Source of the DNA: Bryoerythrophyllum caledonicum
Taxonomy: Eukaryota > Streptophyta > Bryopsida > Pottiales > Pottiaceae
Direction: 5' to 3'
DNA length: 64,000 nucleotides
Assembly: GCA_963971425.1 (NCBI GenBank)
Contig: OZ020526.1
Coordinates: 2,446,180 to 2,510,179, forward strand
In this document: positions 11,035 to 23,515 of the stretch, piece by piece
Position numbering within the stretch: the stretch's first letter is position 1
Layout: each line of letters starts with the position of its first letter
The notes under the pieces: generated by a model
Database searches by the model: none
Seen by the model: only the letters and a program-made list of their open reading frames with translations
Told to the model about the DNA's origin: nothing
Translations under genes and position numbers: made by a program

Positions 11035-13064
11035 CTAGTTGAGCATGGTGAACTCCAGAAATTGATCCTGGAATCGCTGCTCAGGTCCCTGGGAAGAATC
11101 AACCTTGGTGGCATCCTGTTTGGACTTCTTGACATACTCCTGCTTCGGTTTCTCTTCGGAGTTCACCTCCGTGCCCAGCGGCTGCGCTGCTGCCGGCGAT
11201 GACGCCTCACAAGCGTCACGATGAGAGGGTTCACAGGAGTTGCTTGACTCTACGACCGTGTCGTCGGGTGCGGCTTTCCGAGGCCGCCGCCCTCGTCTTG
11301 AGACGTGCTTGCCTTTCAGTACCTGAACTGCTTGTCCACGGACAAGTCCTCCACTCTAATGCCCTGTAACACGCATACAGTCGGATACAATCACTCAAAT
11401 TCATTTGAAGTAAACATACATACTATACTCTTACCTGAGGAACAGACGCAATGATGGCCTCGTGCCGGAGAAAGAACCCAAAAATTTCAACACCGATTGT
11501 ATTGGGTGTCCCTTCCACAGGATGCTTTCCCTGTCAAGGAACGATCCGGCAAGTCAGAAAATTTCGTATACGAATGCATGCACCATACTAAAGCACCATA
11601 CAGGACACTTACAAGCTCGCGGGGATAGCTCAACAGCTCCAGCGCTTTCTTTAGATCAACCTCCTCTGCTTTGACACCCTGCAAAAGCATGCAAAAAAAA
11701 TCAATTTGAAAGTCTCCTTACGAGTGTACACCTTATGCACACTGAGCAAGTAAGAAGCTCGGCAAATGAAACTCTTAATTTGCTTACCTTCGGTAAAGTA
11801 GTTCGACGTGGTGTCTGTTCTTTGGAAGCTTCTCCAAGTTGCACGTATACTCCATAGGGTCCCACCCTCATAACCACCTGAAAACATGAGCAATGTCATT
11901 TTTGCTACGAAAACCCTTGTGTTAACACAAGCAGGAATGTCTCTACAGCCAAGTTTTTTAAATTACCTGAAGTTGAGTGGCAGGATCCACACCAAGAAGT
12001 GTGGCAGTCCATTGAGCAGCTGGCTCTTCAGAGTCCTCTTCGTCACTAGACTCCTCTTCCTCTCCAGATACCATGTTGGTTTTAAACCTGTGTTCATGAA
12101 GATGGGCATGAGCTGATGACTTGATAACATTATGAGCTCAGAAAAAATATATTATCAATACGATACTATCAATAATATTCCGCAACTTGGACACAAAAAA
12201 CAAGTACAACTCATCACTGAGATGCTTACAAGCAATCAGGGTACAGAGAGCATCCAAAGAAGTAGCCAGCTCCAGATCGACTCAGTTTCAGAGACACCTT
12301 CCCTTCTTTGCAGCCGACACATTTCCAGTTCAAGGTCCCATCTTCTTCATCAGCCAAAAGCATGATTGACGCAGAAATAATGCTGATCACAATTTCCTGG
12401 ACACTTGTACAAGCCTTCATAGAAATATACTTCACAAGTACAGTCCCCGAGCACACCAGCAGCGTCAAAATGGTGAATATACCGTGGACAAACTCTGTTC
12501 CCAAGTCCTGAACTTGTAGATGGGAATACTTGTTTGGCAAGCACTCCGAGCATCTCCACCACCTTCACAGATAAGAAAGAGGTGAGAAATGGGAAACTCC
12601 AAGTGGAAACTGGTGAAGAAATGGTGGAGTATTAACTACACTTACTGTGAAGGCACTAACTGTACCTTTTCAACAGGGACCTGCATGGCATCCAAAACGT
12701 TTCCATGAAATCCAGGCCAGAAATTGCCCAACATCCCCTTCCAATTGGCCTGTCCTGCTCATATTTCATCAAGCTGTAACTCCACGACAAATAATAAATC
12801 CAAAACCAAATGTGGTTAAACACGTGAAGTAGCTATCAGATAAGGGTTAACCTCTAAAGCCTCACCTCAGAAGTGCTACTAGTTCAGAGAAATACATCCA
12901 AGCTGCAGTGAATTGTTCATTAGGAAAGCTGTAAGGCACAATTTACCTGAGTCTCCATATTGGCAGTGAAGGCAAAGTCCGCAAAGTCAATCGAACATTT
13001 ACAAAGTTTCCATTCCAAAGTTGCACAAGCATGAGTGGCATCTCTCCTTCAACTTGCCCCCTGG
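11035..13064 (-). pseudogene. 3' remnant of bacterial-type DNA topoisomerase I
   Basis: Type IA topoisomerase C-terminal part. Exons on the - strand: 13064(or later)-12947, 12773-12666, 12562-12483, 12382-12230, 12087-11967, 11877-11788, 11678-11613, 11530-11435, 11363-11035. Recognisable pieces: FTANMETQLDEI at the end of the type IA core, a zinc finger C-x2-C...GYFFGCSLYPDC, an acidic linker, then GPYGVYVQLGE, EEVDLKKALELLSYPREL and GKHPVEGTP, the repeats found at the C terminus of plant and bacterial TopA. The TOPRIM domain and active-site Tyr are absent: the similarity stops near 13064, 260 bp from the neighbouring kinase gene. There is an in-frame TGA at 12759-12761 (after LDEI) and a one-base frameshift near 11332 in the last exon. 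All other splice phases agree. I read it as a truncated pseudogene; a recent duplicate or an assembly error at the two lesions is possible. Confidence 0.75.
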
Positions 13065-13324
13065 CTGAGTTGCCAAGAGAGACCGGATTGATTGTCTTTT
13101 CTCCCTTTTGGGTTTTTTCTTGCAATTAAATGGTCACCGCTTCCCCCCAGGAAAAAAGAAAAGAAAGGGGTCGAAAATCAGTTTTACTTGCTTTATTATA
13201 GCCATCATGAAAAAATTATTGATGCTTCTTCAGTATCAGACTACTCCTTCAGGGCTTCTTTGAAAAACAGCCTGCCTCGACTGATTACCCGGCAAGGACT
13301 TGCGAGGGGAGTATCATTCAATTT

Positions 13325-16300
13325 TCAGGTTGAGCTATCTGGCCCGGTGGTGGTGATGCTCTCGTACAAGGATACCACTGGCTTGCTATACTGGCTTACT
13401 ATACCTCGTAACTCTTGCAGCTCTTTGCGGCAATCCAAATCAGTGGCGATGGAACGAGAAAAGCCAAAGTCGATGAAACGAACACCTTGCCACCCTGTCC
13501 TCGGAACCAGGATATTCGCTCGCCTAATGTCACCATGAAGCAGGCCAAAACCATGAATGGCATTAAGTGCTTCAAAGGATGCTTCCACCACTTTGGGGGT
13601 CAGATTTCCTGCAACCCATGCACACAAGACATTTAGAACCTTGCTACACTGCTTGGGGCTTGAAACTAAGCACTGGGATCTAAAGGAGAATAAACCCCAA
13701 ACCGAAACTTACCCATCCCTAATTCCAAACCCTCGATGAGCTCTGTTGCAATGTAGACGAGATGGCCATCTGCGGTTGTCCCATGCGATACCAGCGCTGG
13801 AGTGTATGTTCCCCAGCATTTCTCAAGCCTCAAATATGCACTTGCCTCATTCACTAAAGCCTGTGCATACAAAACAATCTCATGTGAGTTGACAATTTTC
13901 TTTTCTGAAACGCTAACAAAAATAGATCCCTAAAAGGATTATTGAAAAGGCTCACCTCTGCCCGGTGAGTCCCAGCCAATGCAAGTTTGACAGCAACGAG
14001 GACACCCTTGTACATGCCACGTACAATATTTCCACTCCATCCTCTCGCGAAGGGATGCGAATCCAAATGTAAACGTTCAACAGGCATCTCCTTCAAATCA
14101 CTGCCCGCCCCCAGCGTACTGCCCGCCCCCAACGTACTGCCCGCCCCCAACATACTGCAAGGATATACATGTATTAGGTAATTGACTAATGTATACATGA
14201 ACCAGTTAATTACATGCCCAGTAAATCAGGCAAGTACTTACTGTATTTATGATTTAAAAATAAAACAAAATAAACAATAACACTTGCCGTGTTGATCTCC
14301 TGTCCGTTCCTGTGATCGTCAAATTCTTTGGTGCGACAAACAAATCGTGGTCACTCGCGGCACTATCTTCACTGTCATCAATGAGCCCTTCAAAGTCTGC
14401 GGCAGGTTTCCACACTACACATGAACCACAACACATTGTCAAATAAAAGTAAGTGAACAAATAGAAAATAAAATTGGAATGCAATAACAAATAATTTGGA
14501 ACGCAACAGGCTGGCCATTTACCCTCCCCGAACGCATATGCAGGATTGTCTCTTTCTGCCTCCTTGAGAAAATAGGAAAGTGCTGCAACAAATTTTGGAT
14601 TCTGCCATTCTATAGCTTGGGAAATATATAAGGTACCACCCACACGCCTCAGAAAGTATGACAAATGAGCCGAAGAGATTATGCCATAACCAATGCCACA
14701 ATCATATAGGTACATGAACAATTGCTCAACGGACTGTGCAAGAACGGGATATCTCCGTACATCCGAAAATGGGTTGCCTCTCTCCCCATATGCCTTGAAC
14801 AAATCTGGAATAGTGTTCTCTATTCTTGTTCTGAAAAATGAAGAAGCCTTTATTTCCACTACCACAATGCCTGGATTTTCATACTTCAATAAAATGTCCA
14901 AATGGCAAATAGATAGTTCTTGTAGCTATTCGCATTGCGTTCTTGACGGCTGCACTTGGATTATTGAGCGCTCCGGGTCTGTTGGTGGTCGAATGTTGCC
15001 TCCTAGATGACGACAAGGATGATTTTTGTAACTCTAATGTAAACTTGTCACCAAACAAGGTGCCACCTATTTTAGTCAGTAGCGAACAAGGTTACCAATC
15101 CGACGTCATTGGGAGTCTGGGAGTGTCCTGAGACGTCGTCCGGACGAGGACGTCCGAACGTCTTGTCGGATGCATCGTCTGTGGGATAAAAAATCATTAA
15201 CCCAGGGCAAAAGTAAATATTTTTAGTGAAATTATTTTTACTGAAATAGGACGTTGCGGGCAGACGGCAAAATCAGTCGACACGGGCCATTATTGACCGT
15301 TCGATTCCTCGTGGAACTGTGTAGACATCTCGCGGCTGTCAGATCGAGCGGACGGCAAGTCGGCCGTCTCATCGTGCGGATGGCTCACCGACCGTTTAAT
15401 CGCACGGACGGAGAGCTGGCCGTTCGATAGCGCGGACGGCCCAACGGCCGTCCGATTGTAAACGGTCGGCCCGCGGTCTAATTGCACGTCACACTCTTTT
15501 TTGTAACCTGCTAATTTTAAGCTGGTGTGGCAATCGCCCATCGGGTCAAAATTGCATGAGTTGTGATCGGATGAACATTTCTAGCAGAATACTTCATCCG
15601 TTCATAAGTCCTTCGTCCTTTGTTGGATTGTTAGTTGCCACACCATTCTGAAATTAGGAGCATAATTTTCGGAGCGTAATGTATTACAAATATGGTATTC
15701 CATGTGAACGGCAAGACAAGTTTGTAATGGTTCAAAAAAAATTCCTTCGATTTGATGAATCTTTCTTTTATTGAGATGTATTGATCATGCACAACCTTCG
15801 TCCAATCCTTGAAGGAACAAATCACCCCCGGGTAGAAACTTTTCACTTCGTGCATGGTCCCATGATTGTGATTTTAATTGGAATTTTGTGACTTCCATAA
15901 TGTTCCCACTAGGCTTGCATTAACATAGATTTCCATAATGCAAGCCTAGTGGGAACATTAATTTAGTCCCACTTGGATCTCCAGAGAAAAAGCAATGCTT
16001 TTCTAATCACACATAGTTTGACTCTGCGCAACTCCAAATGTTTTGCTAGAAGCTTCCATTGATTTTAAGAGTCTTTGTAATACTAGATTGTACCTAGGTT
16101 TCTTAAAAACGTAAATAAATAATTCATGTCTTCAATGAAAGATCTAATTTCCAAGCCAAGTAAAAAAATGTTCACACATTTCTAGGTAGTGTAGTGAGAA
16201 CCACTAATAATTTTGGACATTTTCACAACTTTGGGTCTAGGTTTTTGTAAGGTTTAAAAGTTAAGGGGTCAACTCACAAAACATCCAAGACTCACACATA

Positions 16301-19300
16301 TTCTCCTTCTGATTCCAATGCCATTCCTTGGATGGTCTAGCGACTATTGTATTGTAATTTGACTCTAATTTCTATACAAAAACTCTCTTCCATTCACAAA
16401 ACTTAAGTTTTAACCCAAACTCTTATGAATTTAAGGTTGTTATGCATCACTCTTAAGGAACAAGGTATTAATTGAACCCAAGGACTAAGTGCCTAGTAGG
16501 AACATTATTCCTTTATCAATTGTGCATGTGGTCAACCGTGAAGACTCTCAATCTATGCCTAGATAGGCTGATGGAAGATTCCATCAAATTTCAATACAAA
16601 TCATTAATTATGTTCTCCTTAGAATCCAAACCTTACCTCATGCAATAAAGTTTTCTCCAATTTCACTTAATCATTACGATCCTCTTATATTCAAGTTAGT
16701 CTCAAAGAATAACACAAAATTGGTTTAAGTCTAGGAAATTATATCAATTTCCATTACACTTAATTCTCAATTGTCTTCGTCACATAAAACACAAATGCAA
16801 TTAATCCACCTTAAGGAATATCTCCATTCTAGGTTAGACTTCATTCAACTTATTAACGTGCACATAACACTCTTAACATGCTATGCATCAAGGAATGCAT
16901 CTCTCTTGATGATTTTTTATATCATTAGCATTAAAAATTACTCATACTCTTATGCCTCTTTAATTTTCAACACTCAAACTTAAATCCTTATCAAGTGGCA
17001 AGTGCCCATGCATTCCTGGGAATGTTGCATTACAACACTGATTACACATTAACACACACACATGAATCTCTCATTCATGAAATCACTCCTTAAACATCTA
17101 CAATGCCACTCAAAGCTTCAATCAAATCATACTCTTACTTGCACTCAAGTTTTACATTAATTTAATTCTATCACACTCACATCTCATCACAATGTTTATA
17201 ATTAATCTTCATACACACAAAATTGTATTAGTTAGACAAATTAGAGTAATTCTCTAATTTATAATGAAGTACTAATATTCAATGTATTACAAATGACTCA
17301 ATTCACAAAATTAAGACAATAATTACACAATGAATGATCACATATATTAATCATAAATCAAATACATATAGCAACCAAAAAAACTAGCTTCCAAAGCTAG
17401 GACACACTCCAATCTTCAACCTGGTAGTGGTGGAATTATTGTAATTCCAATGCTATTTATATTCTAAATTTTGGGGAAGACACCTCTTGGGAAGAGGTGT
17501 ATATTATAACTTCTTTAACTTCCACAACCATTCATCAAATGGATGCAAATCTTAACTAACTTTTAATGAACTCTTGGCTTAATATGTCTTTTAGCTATTT
17601 AAACTAATTGATATGAACTTTTAACACTAATTACTAATTTTTGAATATATACACAACCCTTTTTACACTTAAAATTTTGAAAAAAACTATTTTTAATGTT
17701 TCTGCTCTACATTTTTATTTTACTACATGATGCGATATATGTCATCCTTTTTACTGTTGGGATTCTCATTTTATGACAAATTAGGTTCACCACAAAAAAA
17801 AAAAAAAATATCATGATAGTACTTGAATCCCAATCCCTTCTACAATGTTTTTGAATATTTTGCACCCTTCATATTTCTCTTTGATTTTTCTTGCAATGAA
17901 CTTACATTGTATATCAAATTTTTGCAGAAAATTTGATCCTAAACTAATCCTCGAAATTGACATCATAAAAATTCAAAAAGAGATGATCCACAAAACACAT
18001 GGAAAAGAAAAAAAAACCTTGTTTTTGCTTCAAACTATATAATCTCTCAATCTGTACCGTCAACTTTCATGAAATTTTGAACGCATGTTATTCTAAATGT
18101 ATTGTTGAGGATTTCATGGTTAAAGTAGAGCTTCAAGCTAATTTTTTCCCTCATTTCTTTTTGCACAAAGTAAACGCACATTTTTTATGAGAAATACTCA
18201 AAGAATTTTAGGGTTTCAGCTTGCAAAAAGAAACTTATTGAAAATGTAACGATAGGAAGTTTTTTTCCAACTTATATGAGATGATGTCGTCAAAATTTTG
18301 TGAAATTTAACCACTTGAATTCAAAGATGATCGCAGTCAAGGTAAACATAATAAATCCCATAAAGTGCACTTAGGTCCGCAGGGGTTAAACTTATATGGC
18401 TCAAGAGTAAGATGAGTTTAGATTCTTGTTACAAATTTTTTGCCAACAATGTTTCCAACAATAACTAGTAGTGTGGTCTTTCTGACGAAAACAATAAAAA
18501 CAATTATTCTAAATAATCATTGTTTTTCCTTGGACGCATAATCAATTTCAATCAATAGTAGTAGCATGATAGGTGCAAGAGTAATATTCCATATAACATG
18601 TTTGTCGATATGAAATTCATGCATGGATATATAAAAATTTTGATGGTGGTTGGTTTTCCAAATATATCTTGCTTAATATGTAAATTTCGGAATACATGCC
18701 ATTGCCATATCTAACTATGGAAGATCTAGCCATTACCTTTTGCCACTAGGACTGTGTCACTGTACCCGTACTTTTTATTAAAATGCGGCACTATTGGGCT
18801 ATTCCATAATTCTATCGTGGCATTCTAAAAATAAAAAAGTGGTCCACATCCAATGATTTAAGCTTATGAGCTCGACCTTGTAGTGTATTTTAAAATTTTG
18901 AGATCTCAATAATAAGAGCTTTTGAGGGCTTTCATGCTTTTTTTTTGACATGCTCATTCCAAGATGGTATGGCAATAGTCCATTGGATAACTAATGGATG
19001 CGTTAAATGCGGATGAACTCTTCCAATGGAGTACTTCATCCATTTAGAAGTCGTTGTTTCTTTGTCGGGTTCTCAGATGCCATACCATTCCGAAATTATC
19101 AATATAGTGTCAAGAGCATTGTGTATTAGAAATATGGATTTTCATATGAACAAGGAAGTCCGATTCTACCGGTCCAACACTTCATCTTTTAACTTCTGCG
19201 TTTTTTTTTTTATTCCAAGTGTGTTTAGAAAGTTCAACCTTGTATCAAACCCCCAACTTCCAATTCTATCTGAAACATGAACATTGCCACCCCAAAATGA

Positions 19301-22300
19301 TGTAGAGTTTGGAAATATTTTAAGACATTGCTAAGGTAATCACATTGTTTGTAGAACATCATCGACATTATGATTTTAGAAAGTATCGTTAAACACTTGC
19401 ACCATTCTCCAAGTTCCAATTTCCAAATTATCTACATACATCTTTGCAAAAATAATTACTCCTTTCAAATGAAATGTTGGAGACGTTAGAATGCATAAAA
19501 TTTTCTCATTCTACACATCCACTTGTACAAAAAATAATCAATCAAGTTTATTTAAAAACGGATAACATACAATGTATATTATTTGTTTACATTGACATGG
19601 CCGCAATGTAGAAATAAACATCCACTAGAAGATCTTTAAAAACGACCTTCGGAATTTAGAGAATAGTATTCATGCACCAAGACATTATCCACATAGACTA
19701 CCAAAAAAAAAAAAAAAACTCCGGTCCCCGAAAGGGTCCGGCGTGGATAAAGTGTCCGTTCATTCCACCACTAAGTCCATGCCCACCGGGCATGGGTTAG
19801 TAGTATGGAACTACTCCCCCCTTTCGAGGGTGGAAACACAGACTACATAACAACGTGCCCATGTAGAATTAATCTTCATCTAAGTTAGTATCATGACTTG
19901 GACTTTGCCCAGCCTCACTGAAGATCGCTTAGGCTGTCCGATGGCGGACGGACTTGGCCATAATGCTCGATTGGACGGCTACGCGGTCGACACCATCAAT
20001 CGTAGCCGTCCGATCGCTCTCATCCGTGGCCGTTTGATTGCGGACGCACTCGACTGCGCCCGCCTAATCGAACGGTCTCGCTCCACCCGATGGCGATCGA
20101 ACATCCTTGATCAATCGACTTGAGATAAGTCGGTTTGCACTTGATGGTCGACCGCCATACCGTCCGCCCCTAGAGCTTTGCGGACGGCCACCACGCCACC
20201 AAGCCTCAAATTTCAGGAACTCCCTCCCCTCTCCTCTACTTCTCTCTACTCTTTGGCAACACAAAAGTGGTTCACAACTTTTCTTTTCTGGGTAGTTTCA
20301 CATTGCACGTGCAGTCTATATAAGAAGAAAGAGTCACATGCATTATTAGTCAGAGGAACTTTTGGAAGGTTTTATGCAAATACAATTGGATATTCCATTC
20401 CAAATATTTTATGCGCTTGGAAACATATGAAGAATTGAATTTGTGAACAGTGGTTCTACTTAAATAGACTACATAAGAAATATTGATTCATTTTCTACCT
20501 TTACTAACCACAAGCATATTGGAATGGCCGACCACTAGGCCGTCTGCACGGCGGTCGATTTTTGCCATTTGGGCGTCCCCCCTGCCATCCGCCTCGCCAA
20601 CCGCACATCGTTCGGTCCTTGGGCGTTTGCTCCACGGACTGCAAAGCCGACCACCGTTCAGTTGGCCCTTGGGCTTCCACTGCGCGCTTTATATGGTTGA
20701 AAGCGCATTTTCAAGACGCTTTGAATGGTATATTACACGTTCAAAAAATCCCAAAAATGAGGGAGTTATAGCCAAAAAACCCGTGCGGACGGCTAGGTAG
20801 TTAATCGCGCGGACGGGTGAGGGCCGACCGCCGTGCAGACGGCCCTTGGGCGTCTGCTGCGCGCTTTATATTGCTGAAAGCGCATTTTCAAGACGCTTTT
20901 AACGATATATAACACATTCAAAAAATCCCCAAAATGAGGGAGTTATGGTCAAAAAACCCGTGCGGACGGCTAGGCAGTCAGCCGCGCGGACGGGATAGGC
21001 GGTCGGCCCAAAGGGACGGAATGGCCGTCTGCAGTGCAGTCGCCTTCAACGGTGGATGCCCGGCGCCGTCTGCCGGGCGGTCGACTGAGGTAGTGGACGG
21101 CTATTTACCCCCGGATAAACTGACCAAAGTCGTTATGTCACATGACGTCCTCATGGGGCTTAGGACATCCTCTGTCCAGACGACCAGACGTCAAGCGTCC
21201 TGACAACTCTGAAAGCGAATCATACACTATAAGAAACCCGTGATTTTTGTGACGTTAGCTGTGATCAAGTGTGTTTTTCGAAACGTGTTTTTGCGAACGG
21301 GCCGAGCCTTGGGCTCTCGGATTCTGGTGGATGTTGCACCAAACATGGAAAAATTGGCGGAAAAACGCAGAGATGTTAGCATAAACGTATTTGTTTTGCG
21401 GGACGTCCTAGTGAACATAGTCATGTTTTAGACAACGTCCTCAGAAAGGTGACAATGCCACGTCGGCAGGGGGGTTTCAGCTTCACTGTGAGTAACTTCG
21501 AGATTGTTACTGCAACCTCCCGTAAAACACTGCCCAACGGTTAAAACACAATGGAGATGGGCTGACCCCTACAAAAATAAAAACGTGGATGTCGTTACTG
21601 ACGTCACAAAAAACGTGGATGTCCTTACTGACATCACAAAAAACATGTTTGAACCACATAGACAAGGTAGAAATTGGATTCTTTTTAAAATGTTTGTGCC
21701 AGGTAGGCAACGTTGAAATCAACTGCCACGTAGGCAAAGAGGATCTTGGAACAGACGTCTGGATGGACGTCTACTGTGACATTTTAATGTTTATGCTAAC
21801 ACGAGGCTAACACCATGACAAATCCAATAATCCCATATGGATTGTCACCACTTGTGCATCCCATTGTATATATATGTAAGGCCTTCTCTCCTATCTCATC
21901 ACACTTGAATCAAGAGTGATTCACTTCCATCCATCTATTTGGATGAATTTGAATTACCCTTGAAACTTAAAGTGATACGGTACTTTTTGATGACATGGCG
22001 CTTCTTTTTGGTGACATGGCACTTGCTTTTGCTGACTTGGTGCTTGCTTTTGGTGACCTCCATCTCAACGAACGTCACAGAAAACGTCATAACGAACGTC
22101 ACGGAAAACATACCGTGTTAGAAATGACGTCCCAATTTACACTGTCCACAATTAATTATTGCATTAAACTATGCTGATTGGACATGCCACATCATATTTT
22201 AAAAAGTGACACATCATATTTTAAAGGTGCCACGTCATAAAATGGCGGGTCCACGTATGCAAGCCTAGTCACAATCGTATGCCACGTCATGCGCCACATC

Positions 22301-23329
22301 ATGGGCCACATTACCAAGGGCCCGGATGAAAAAGTTGGGGATGTGGCACTGCCCGTCCATGTGGCGATGACGTGGACGCGACGTGGCAGCCACATGGTAG
22401 ATTTTTAACACCTTCAACCCCCAAGTTTTTGTGACGTTTTAAAAAACGTGGGCCTGTTTTTTGAGATTTTGGCATGTTTTTCGCATGTCAATTATAACGG
22501 ATTTTTTTCGACGTCAACGTTGACGTGCCGGATGCTGCACAAAACATAATTGCACATTAGTTGCCCTGTTACAAAAAACACGGGTTTCTTATAGTGATAT
22601 ACGGATACGCAATCAACCTCAGAAGTGAGCCTTCAGTACTTTACAAACTCTTCAATGTCAATGCGTTTGTGGTGTGAATGCTTATTTGCTACAAGCTCAA
22701 GATAACGATCCACCTCTGGCCAGAAATCTGGCCATTCGACGGTAGAAGCTCGGGCTGGGATATGTTCATCCTTTGTACCTCGAAAACAAGTAATAGTCAC
22801 TATCCTTGATATCCTAAATCTAACAACCAAGTGACCAAAAAAAAAACTCTTAGAAATTTACAAAGATAGCCCTCTTTGAAATAAGGGGCAACATTGTAGA
22901 AATCACAATGGAGAACAGCAAGATAGATAACTCTAAAACTGAAGTATCCACTATTTGAGAAACGAGGCTTCAAAATGAAGCTCGGAATAACACCCCAAAG
23001 GCAACAAATCCCCTCAAGGTTCAAACGTACCACTCAGATTTAAAGATCAAGGCACGAAGGAGCACATACTTGTAGGAGCTTCAAAAATTGGACGACTACT
23101 AACCATCACGGGATCTTCTTTCGTCGCTGCTACACCCAAAAAGTTCTTGATCTCCGTCCAGGAAGCGACTGACCGAAAGTCGTCATTGATCGGAATAGCA
23201 TCGCTACACAGATTGATTGAATTTTGGTACCAACTCAAACATTGTACCGAGTAAACGGATGTCGATCTTGCCATCAGGAGTAGTCGCAACAGGCACGAGT
23301 GTGTCCGATTTGAAGAGAATACGCTCCAT
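13325..23329 (-). CDS. PD-(D/E)XK nuclease-like domain fused to protein kinase, split by transposons
   Basis: Exons (- strand): start exon 23329 to 23070, then 22778-22645, 14925-14523, 14414-14288, 14154-13956, 13860-13713, 13608-13325. From 23070 on, phases agree at every junction, including across the 7.7-kb intron that holds two transposons. The 14925-14523 exon has the core ENPGIVVVEIKAS, which fits the E-x-K strand of PD-(D/E)XK nucleases. The kinase part has an N-lobe with VLVAVKLA (Lys), a helix-C Glu (NEASAYLRLE), the catalytic loop HGDIRRANIL and DFG. Only about 40 residues follow DFG, so the C-lobe is minimal. A GAGSTL triple repeat links the two domains. One intron is GC-AG (14287). 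Nuclease-like plus kinase domains occur in Crinkler-like and fungal FunK1-like families; the assignment to that group is inference. A one-base frame break near 23200 separates the first 40 codons from the rest, so the 5' end may be damaged or misread. The probable 5' untranslated exon is at 41182-41340. Confidence 0.6.
15590..19170. repeat. Direct repeat pair inside hAT-1
   Basis: About 140 bp at 15590-15730 (TACTTCATCCGTTCATAAGTC ... CCACACCATTCTGAAATTA) recurs in diverged form at 19030-19170 (TACTTCATCCATTTAGAAGTC ... CCATACCATTCCGAAATTA). It points to an internal duplication or nested insertion within hAT-1. 16000-19000 otherwise contains only AT-rich sequence with no gene I can support. 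Confidence 0.5.
15898..15960. repeat. Perfect 25-bp inverted repeat with 13-bp loop
   Basis: 15898-15922 and 15936-15960 are exact inverted copies (arm core TTCCCACTAGGCTTGC), separated by 13 bp. A transcript would form a 25-bp perfect stem. No adjacent coding sequence is seen. Confidence 0.85.
19715..19850. other. GC-rich island with several consecutive small hairpins
   Basis: Inside AT-rich hAT-1 sequence, about 130 bp are GC-rich and hold successive short inverted repeats: GGTCCCCGAAAGGGTCC, TGCCC-acc-GGGCA, AGTAGT-atgga-ACTACT and CCC-tttcga-GGG. The arrangement suggests a structured RNA or its relic. I do not recognise a known RNA family. Confidence 0.35.
20660..21010. repeat. 177-bp tandem repeat, two copies, near the right end of hAT-1
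   Basis: The block beginning TGCGCGCTTTATAT at 20681 recurs at 20858. Each copy contains GAAAGCGCATTTTCAAGACG, a stretch AAATGAGGGAGTTAT and then CCCGTGCGGACGGCTAGG. It is subterminal and could contain transposase-binding sites. Confidence 0.7.
21225..22596. mobile_element. Non-autonomous CACTA (EnSpm) element, 1372 bp
   Basis: Terminal inverted repeats begin CACTATAAGAAACCCGTG at the left and read CACGGGTTTCTTATAGTG at the right, with similarity continuing about 10 bp inward. A 3-bp duplication ATA flanks it (21222-21224 and 22597-22599). Subterminal repeats of a TGACGTCACAAAAAACGTGG-like unit occur at 21590-21655. There is no transposase frame. It sits 5 bp outside the hAT-1 target duplication, in the same intron. 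Confidence 0.88.
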
Positions 23330-23483
23330 AGCTATATAAAAACAGAGGAAAGGGCTTCCTCGCAAACAACATTTACAAACTGCATGAAAGCACAACGCAT
23401 CCAAATCAGCAGCGCCGTTGAAACTCCTCATGAGAAAATAGAAACAAACGAAACCAGTCGGATTGAGACAAATAAGAGCGACA

Positions 23484-23515
<32 letters not shown>

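Larger units (their letters stand above)
15087..21211. mobile_element. hAT-like element without intact transposase (hAT-1), 6.1 kb
   Basis: The left end CAAGGTTACCAATCCGACGT is nearly identical to the inner end of the giant hAT's right terminus (CATGGTTACCAATCCGACGT when read inward). The right end ...GACGTCAAGCGTCCTGACA resembles the inverted left terminus of the giant element (GACGTCGAGCGTCTTGAAA). Flanking 8-mers are GTAGCGAA (15079-15086) and AAAGCGAA (21212-21219), 6 of 8 identical, as for an aged 8-bp hAT duplication. Both ends carry GC-rich arrays of GCCGTCCG-type words. The interior is AT-rich and I find no transposase. It lies in the long intron of the nuclease-kinase gene. Confidence 0.65.

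Noticed and set aside
16000..19700. Short open frames in the AT-rich interior of hAT-1
   Set aside because: All under 90 codons, random composition, no domain, no consistent splice chain.
23187..23260. A 44-bp GT-AG intron explaining the frame change in the first coding exon of the nuclease-kinase gene
   Set aside because: Its removal does not restore the frame, and it is shorter than any other intron here; a frameshift or a missed splice is more likely.
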